From Mucidula mucida (taxonomy: Eukaryota > Basidiomycota > Agaricomycetes > Agaricales > Physalacriaceae): a stretch of DNA of 16,421 nt. Under the pieces are notes generated by a model. That model saw only the letters and a program-made list of their open reading frames with translations. It had not been told where the DNA came from and made no database searches. The position numbers and the translations under genes were made by a program. Shown here piece after piece: positions 11,001 through 16,421 of the stretch. Within the stretch, counting starts at the first letter, position 1, and each line of letters starts with the position of its first letter. The stretch covers positions 1-16,421 of the forward strand of contig JADNYV010000754.1 of NCBI GenBank assembly GCA_015501055.1, written 5' to 3'.

Positions 11001-14000
11001 AATCGATTTACTGGGAACGACACTGACAACCCGCAAGTGTGTCGCGCTGATGACCGAGAGATCGAACACTTCGCCACGAATGGAGGTGTACACGGTATCC
11101 GAGTCCTTGTTGTAGGAAGCGAGTTCAGATTGGCTGTAGACGTGCTCCGTGGGACAAATCAAGTTTCCTAAGACAGCAATGACGAAAACAGCACATCCAC
11201 ACATGAACCAAATCAACATGTTCAAGGCGAGTTTTTCTCGCCAGGCTTGACGAACATCCATTCGCTTCATACGACCAACCCAGGTGAGACAGGGCGTAGG
11301 AACCCACCAGGTCAGCATCCAACAAAGAGCCACCCAACGACGACGAGCTGATGTCTCCTTGAGGATTTCCGTCGTCTCGCCTTCTTGAATTTCGCCAGCC
11401 AGGGCTTCCTTCTCAGCCATCGCCTTCTTGTCGTTGCCTTGGAACATGTTCCTAGATGGCGCATACGACTCCGAACCAAAGTTCGACACCGAATCGTCCC
11501 GTTGGCTAGTGAAACGACTTCTTCCATCCATGTCATCGCTTTGCACGGAGCGGTTTTCATCGAAATCGTCATCATAAGCATCGGCACGCTGAAAGGGAGA
11601 TGCGTTGGCAACAAGAGGGAGGTTTTGATTTGAAGAATTGAAAGCATCACCATAGCCAGCCTGCCAGGGTGCCTCGGCTTCAAGTGCAGGAGATGGATAC
11701 GGGCCATACGGATCGCCTTGAATGTTAAGACCCGCCTCAGCTTCGGCGTCCCGCATACGATTACGCTTCTGCTCTTCGACATCGTGTGACCGCAGGTGAT
11801 CTTCAAATTTGTGAAAGGCAGACTGCGATAAGAAGACCTAACGCATCTTGGTGAGTAGATAATAGCGATGAATTATCAAAGGATGTTACCTTGTGAGCAC
11901 CCAAAACTGCGTCTGCTTCCCCAAGGCCGAAAGCCATTGCTGCACTTTCAACTCTGTCGTTGGGTTCGCCAGCCTCCACATGACCGGCGTCTAACGCGTC
12001 CTTGTATCTCTCGCAGAACTCATCGGGCGTCATACCCACCTCGAAAACATTGACACTTCTTTTGGCTATCTCTGTCAGGCCAATGCTCTTGACCTGGCCT
12101 TTGACACTGCGTCCCTCCAATTGATTCGGGAGCTGCGAGTCGTTAGGATTCACACAGAACACGAACCAGGATTGTGTATCGTCGAGAGTTTCAAAAAGCG
12201 TATCCAGAGCGGAACGGAACTCTCCAGCAACACAGGGACTACCAGTAGAAGACGCTGAATGTATGTTGTCCTCTTCCTCTGGGATCGCCTCTGCCATGTC
12301 ACCATGCGACTCCCTGACTGTCGCCATTCTGCGAATGGTGCCTTTCCGCCTGGTAGACGGGGCACGCATTGGTTTCACGACCTGCTGTGCCGACACGATG
12401 GTATCTTCATTGCGCGGATGAGCTTGTGTGGCGATGGCTTTAGAGGTGAAAAGGCCCTTCACGAAGGGATTGATGGAACCCGATCCTTCCAGGCCGTCGG
12501 CAGCACCACGCAGCAGCGATACGAAGTCGGGATTGACGGCATCCAGATTGCGTTCCAAAAATCCTTCAGCGGAATAGGTGACGGGACCATTGTAGTGATT
12601 GACTGTGAATGTAGGGAAGCCAGAGCGATCGATGGCCCCAGCTTTGAACGACGAGTGGTTACCCCAGCGTTTCTGGAAGCCTCCACCATAGTGTGATCAG
12701 TCTTCTTGGGTGCCCGTCGCGCCTGATCATCCATAATGTGGACAAGGCCACCAGGGCGATTCTGCAGCACGCGAATGCATTCGGCGTTGTCAAAGTAAGG
12801 GACCTGAGGAACAAAACGTGAAATGCCTTCGACCTGATACTCTTCAACGTGAGTCTCAAACATCTGCTTCTGTACCCAGTTGTGGAGACGCTCGTTCGCA
12901 AAATTTATGCAGAACTGGTCGAGGGAATTGGAGCGACTGGTCATGTTCTGGGGACCGGGAAGGTCGAATAGCCCAATGAAGGTGTTGTAATCTTCTTTGC
13001 ACAGTCGCTGGTTGATATGCTCATTCAACCACGCGAAGAGGAGGGAGTAGAGCGTCTTGGCAAGGTCGTCTCTGTTATCCGACGCGCCATCTGGATCAAG
13101 AAACACAGTACAAAGCTCCTTTTTGACAAGCTTCGTCCGATAAGATAGAGCCGACTCAAGGTCAGAAGGCTGTACACCGAGGAAATCAGCAACAATTGCG
13201 AGGACATCGAGATTCCGAACAACGGCAGCATCTTCGTTGCGATGACGGTCGATGGTGAACTCGAGATTGCCGAGATGAAGGATGGCAGCAACGAGTTGAC
13301 AAGTCTGTGCAACGTGCCGTTTGGAGAAGCCAATCGTTTTCAACGCGACTTTGAGTTGGTCAAATCGAACAGCATCGTTATCCTTGGCTCCACCTGCAGG
13401 GCGTGCGGGGACTGTTCGCTGACCTAGATAGCGATAGGTGTTCTTGTCGAGGAGATGGAGATGCTGACTCTCTTCAGCGGATGCGCCGGCGACGAGGTAG
13501 TAGAATATGTGGAAATTGCGCTCTCCTGATGGGACGGCCGAGACACGATTACGCTCGAGGTAATAATCAAGTGTCTTGACGCCGCATATGCGCCCGCGGT
13601 CGCTGAACTGGAGTTCAGTGTATTTCCCGAAGCGCGAAGCATTGGGATTAAAGAGCGTCCGAGCGTTTCCAAACGACTCGAGAACAAACTCGGAGGCCGG
13701 CACCTGTGTTCCTAGTTTGGAACCCTTTTTGCCTGGATTACTGACACTGAGCTCGAGGATGCTCTTGATAGCGAGGCGCCTGTTTTCTGACTTTCCGCTT
13801 GCTGTTTCGCCACTGACGTAAGTGGATCAGACGGTGTTAATAGTGAAAAGACCGGAATACGAACCTGTATACGATACACTGGTCTTGGTTTGTCCTGCGC
13901 ATGTGGTAGTAGGCGTTGTTCGCGAGCTGAAAGATGTGGGGCGGCTGGATTGTTTTGTTGTCCGAGGTGTCTCTGTATTCGGCGGCATACTTGTGCATGA

Positions 14001-14196
14001 CAGAGTCGGAATTGGAAGGGATATACTTGTGGGGGTTGAGAGCGACGAGCCCAGACGTGCCGACGCCAGTGTAGACATTGTCTGTCATGAAGCGCTCTCT
14101 GAGGCAGGCGACAATAATGTCATCGGAGATGGGCGACAGCTTGGCGAGGTCTGTGACAGCCTCGAGCCGCTGGTGGATGGTTGACTGGCGATTCAT
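8008..14196 (-). CDS. Class V chitin synthase with N-terminal myosin motor domain
   Basis: Membrane glycosyltransferase that makes cell-wall chitin from UDP-GlcNAc; the motor aids delivery or anchoring at hyphal tips. Ten inferred exons: 14196-13865, 13812-11890, 11837-10956, 10906-9878, 9831-9677, 9622-9538, 9487-9014, 8958-8689, 8634-8581 and 8535-8008; about 1,910 residues. Domains: myosin head, about 1-770, with P-loop GETASGKS (about 112-119), switch [12 protein letters not shown] and FDLPGPQ as switch II; two membrane helices near 917-975; a cytochrome b5-like region ([13 protein letters not shown]); another helix near 1217-1245; the chitin synthase domain with [27 protein letters not shown] (about 1537) and QRRRW (about 1577); three to four C-terminal helices; a Pro/Tyr/Met-rich linker; and a DEK_C domain in the last 55 residues. 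One T is missing at 12677-12678 in exon 2 (MVEA then [10 protein letters not shown] in another frame). A full motor with P-loop argues for class V rather than VII; it is the counterpart of Ustilago mcs1. Confidence 0.96.
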
Positions 14197-14360
14197 TGTG
14201 TCGTAAGGAGCGACGAGCAGCGGTGTAGAGTGCTGCTACCTCGCACGCAGCTGTGCTCAGCCAAGATGCGGGAGGAAATGCAGGACGTCGGCTGCGAGAA
14301 GAGAGAAGGAGAAAAGGATGAGCAGAGAGGCTACGGTTCCTAAGGTCGATGACGGCCAAC

Positions 14361-14366
14361 CACGTG
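14361..14366. promoter_or_regulatory. CACGTG E-box in the divergent promoter
   Basis: Perfect palindromic bHLH site, 165 bases upstream of the chitin synthase ATG and 209 bases upstream of the PSD ATG. In yeast, E-box-type UASINO elements control phospholipid genes; transfer of that role to this fungus is inference. Confidence 0.35.
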
Positions 14367-14493
14367 CTTGTGGCTTCGTTGTTACGGGCTCTCACTGCGA
14401 ATTACTTAGTTAGCGCAGGATACACACATATCTGCAAGTAAACAGTTTTATTCTATGCAATACATTCTACTTGAAAGCTGAGCGACAGTGAAC

Positions 14494-14562
14494 ATGCGGC
14501 CGATTGGACGGCTCGGCCAAGGGTCGTGGCCCCTACAGCAAGCCACTTTCATGCCCGTATAA
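14494..14562 (+). other. Possible uORF in the PSD leader
   Basis: ATG at 14494 opens a 22-codon frame that ends at TAA 14560-14562, 12 bases before the presumed PSD start at 14575. It contains a second in-frame ATG at 14551. It matters only if transcription starts upstream of 14494, which cannot be told from the sequence. Confidence 0.3.
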
Positions 14563-14574
14563 CGTCCGCCGTTC

Positions 14575-16221
14575 ATGCTCTTTTCCAGGAAAGCAATCCT
14601 CACAAAGGGCAGGCGCCCGTTGCGCGCCGCCTCGAGGGTCCTCAATGCCTCTTCGGCCTCGGCGTCGTCCACCATTGCCAAGTATTGGGTACACAGTACC
14701 AACAGAACATCTGCCCTATTCAAGTCCGTCAAGAACCAGGGCTTGCGTCGTGCATACTCTACCAGTACCGACAGCGAGTCCTCTGCTGCTGCCCTGCCAC
14801 TCTACAGTTCGTTCCATCGTTTCCTTCATGATAGCCGTCTCATCGTGTTCCAGAGAAGCTCATCAATGCCTGGACCCAGACCCCTACCAAATGGTACCCA
14901 TTGCCATTAGCCGTAGGAGCACTACTTCTCGTCGCCATCCAGTACCGCAAAAAGTCTGCACGCTCAAAGGAGGTCCAGGTCGATGAACACCGGTGTCGAG
15001 GTCATCAAACTCAGAGGCCCGTGGCATGTCAGTTGCCCGTTCATTCGCATCCCCGACGCGTTGCTAATTCCCCTCCAGGTTCATGTCATTGGTGCACTAC
15101 CACTACGCAACATGTCCCGTCTATGGGGCTACATGAACTCGTTAGAACTCCCCGTCTGGTTCCGTCCTATTGGCCTTCACATCTACTCTGGAATATTTGG
15201 CTGCAATCTAGATGAAATAGAGCCCGCAGATCTCAAGGCGTACGCGTCGCTTGGTGACTTCTTCTACCGCAAGCTCAAAGACGGCGCACGGCCCGTCGAT
15301 CCTGCCATCCTCGTCAGCCCCGCCGACGGCAAGATCCTCCATTTTGGTACTATTCATGCCGACGACCTTCGTATCGAACAAGTCAAGGGCGTGACGTACT
15401 CCCTGGATGCGCTACTAGGTGTTGAGCGTCCTGGTTCTCCTTCCCCCTCTGTAGCGGTCGTTCATCACCATAGTATGCCCGAAGTCGATGAGCACGAGTT
15501 TGCAAACGTAAACGGTATCGAGTACACCCTTGATCAGCTCATAGGCACTGCGTCTACACCAACCTCAGAACACGAACCTCATAAATTTGGAGAGCAGGTC
15601 GACGCATCTGTCGATACCACGGAAGCCAAGGACGCAGTCGCTGTCGCAATGGAGTTGGGTGTGAAGCCTACCCTCCAGCGTACACCAACCATGTCCCCAC
15701 GTCCAGGGAACTCTCTTTACTTTTCCGTCATCTATCTTGCACCTGGAGACTATCACCGCTTCCATTCCCCAACAGCTTGGGTTGTCGAGAAACGGAGACA
15801 TTTTGTTGGTGAACTTTTCTCAGTCTCTCCATGGATGGCGCGACGGCTCCCAAATCTCTTCGTTCTGAATGAGCGTGTTGCGCTGCTAGGACGATGGAAA
15901 CACGGGTTCTTTGGCATGGTACCTGTTGGCGCCACGAACGTTGGGAGCATAAAGGTTAACTTTGACTCGGAGTTGAGGACAAACGTTAGAGGGAGAAAAC
16001 CGCCTCCCGGTACCTATACCGAGGCGGTCTATTCTACTGCATCCAAAATGCTCAACGGACAACCTCTCGTGGCGGCCCAAGAGATGGGTGGTTTTCGTCT
16101 CGGAAGCACCGTAGTCCTCATCTTCGAAGCTCCAGAAGACTTTGAATTTGCGGTGGAAGCGGGACAGAAGGTGAAGGTTGGGCAGAAGCTTGGAGATATA
16201 GTAAAGGCTAAGACGGACTAG
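14575..16221 (+). CDS. PSD1: Phosphatidylserine decarboxylase, mitochondrial PSD1 type
   Basis: Pyruvoyl enzyme of the inner mitochondrial membrane that turns phosphatidylserine into phosphatidylethanolamine. Three inferred exons: 14575-14806, 14854-15027 and 15079-16221, introns of 47 and 51 bases, about 515 residues. The start gives an Arg/Ser-rich, acid-poor presequence (MLFSRKAILTKGRRPLRAAS), followed by one membrane helix near 94-112 (PLPLAVGALLLVAIQY). The catalytic domain shows LPLRNMSRLWG, LGDFFYRKLKDGARP, SPADGK (Asp218), GDYHRFHSP (His361 and His364) and GGFRLGSTVVLIFEAP. The LGST motif is the self-cleavage site; Ser478 would become the pyruvoyl group of the small subunit. The frame slips by one extra C at 14990-14991 (VQVDEH then GVEVIKLRGPW). 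The PSD1 class is set by LGST plus presequence; PSD2-type enzymes carry GGST and C2 domains. Intron 2 is in frame and stop-free. Confidence 0.95.
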
Positions 16222-16421
16222 GCATAGTCAGAATGCCGAAACAACTTCTGTTTTTTTTCTTACTTTCTACAATAGACCCTATGTTGGCCTTGATCAGACT
16301 ATTACTGGAGTCGAGTTTGATTATGCCTGCCGCCCTCGAGCGAAGGAGATTCACTCTATTTTGGGACAGCTCTTTGGTCCGTGTCCGCCTTCTTGCGATG
16401 GTTCCTCTCATACTTGAAGCA
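16222..16421. other. 3' flank of PSD, no further gene seen
   Basis: Short downstream sequence with a T-rich run (TTTTTTTTCTT near 16251-16261). It is too short to tell whether another gene begins; an open frame on the minus strand (16208-16411) has no recognisable product. Confidence 0.4.

Larger units (their letters stand above)
14197..14574. promoter_or_regulatory. Shared divergent promoter region of the chitin synthase and PSD genes
   Basis: The two start codons lie 378 bases apart, head to head. On the minus strand 14292-14330 is a pyrimidine-rich tract ending in CTTCTCGCAG, which may be a core-promoter CT tract or the acceptor end of a leader intron. A perfect E-box CACGTG lies at 14361-14366, and an inverted CCAAT (ATTGG) at 14503-14507 on the PSD side. 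No clean TATA box was found for either gene. Confidence 0.5.

Noticed and set aside
14120..14395. Open frame of 91 codons upstream of the chitin synthase on the minus strand
   Set aside because: It overlaps the conserved start of the chitin synthase in another frame, and its translation is low-complexity Ala/Arg/Ser.
1..16421. CRISPR arrays, tRNA or rRNA genes, bacterial operons
   Set aside because: No repeat-spacer pattern, no cloverleaf-like segment and no conserved rRNA sequence was recognised; the gene structure is eukaryotic.

Overview
The window reads as nuclear DNA of a filamentous basidiomycete, probably an agaricomycete. The genes are cut by many short GT-AG introns (45-57 bases), intergenic gaps are 0.4-1 kb, and the gene set is fungal: a myosin-motor chitin synthase with a DEK_C tail, a mitochondrial phosphatidylserine decarboxylase, an AAD-type aldo/keto reductase and a nitronate monooxygenase. 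No bacterial operon, CRISPR array, tRNA, rRNA or intact transposon was recognised.

Layout, left to right. 1-1640 (+) is the 3' part of MCM10, a replication factor, running in from outside the window. 1678-1800 (-) is a decayed copy of the 3' end of the nitronate monooxygenase gene that lies 3.9 kb to the right. 2162-2591 (+) is a small protein that looks NTF2/SnoaL-like. 3493-4849 (-) is an aldo/keto reductase with a lesion that removes its catalytic Asp codon. 5681-6938 (-) is an intact nitronate monooxygenase of five exons. 8008-14196 (-) is a ten-exon class V chitin synthase of about 1,910 residues. 14575-16221 (+) is a PSD1-type phosphatidylserine decarboxylase, head to head with the chitin synthase across 378 bases.

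The genes do not form an evident pathway or cluster. MCM10 (replication), chitin synthase (cell wall) and PSD (mitochondrial phosphatidylethanolamine) are housekeeping genes. The two oxidoreductases are typical of the large redox families of wood- and litter-decay fungi.

The most notable feature is reading-frame damage. Five one-base frame slips, each placeable at a run of 2-4 identical bases, hit four otherwise well-conserved genes (MCM10 twice, the small protein, chitin synthase, PSD). This looks more like homopolymer-length sequencing error than biology. The aldo/keto reductase lesion is different: it looks like an 8-base loss outside a homopolymer and may be real. I found no convincing undescribed system. 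The most biologically interesting items are the nitronate monooxygenase relic, the reductase lesion and an internal motif duplication in PSD.
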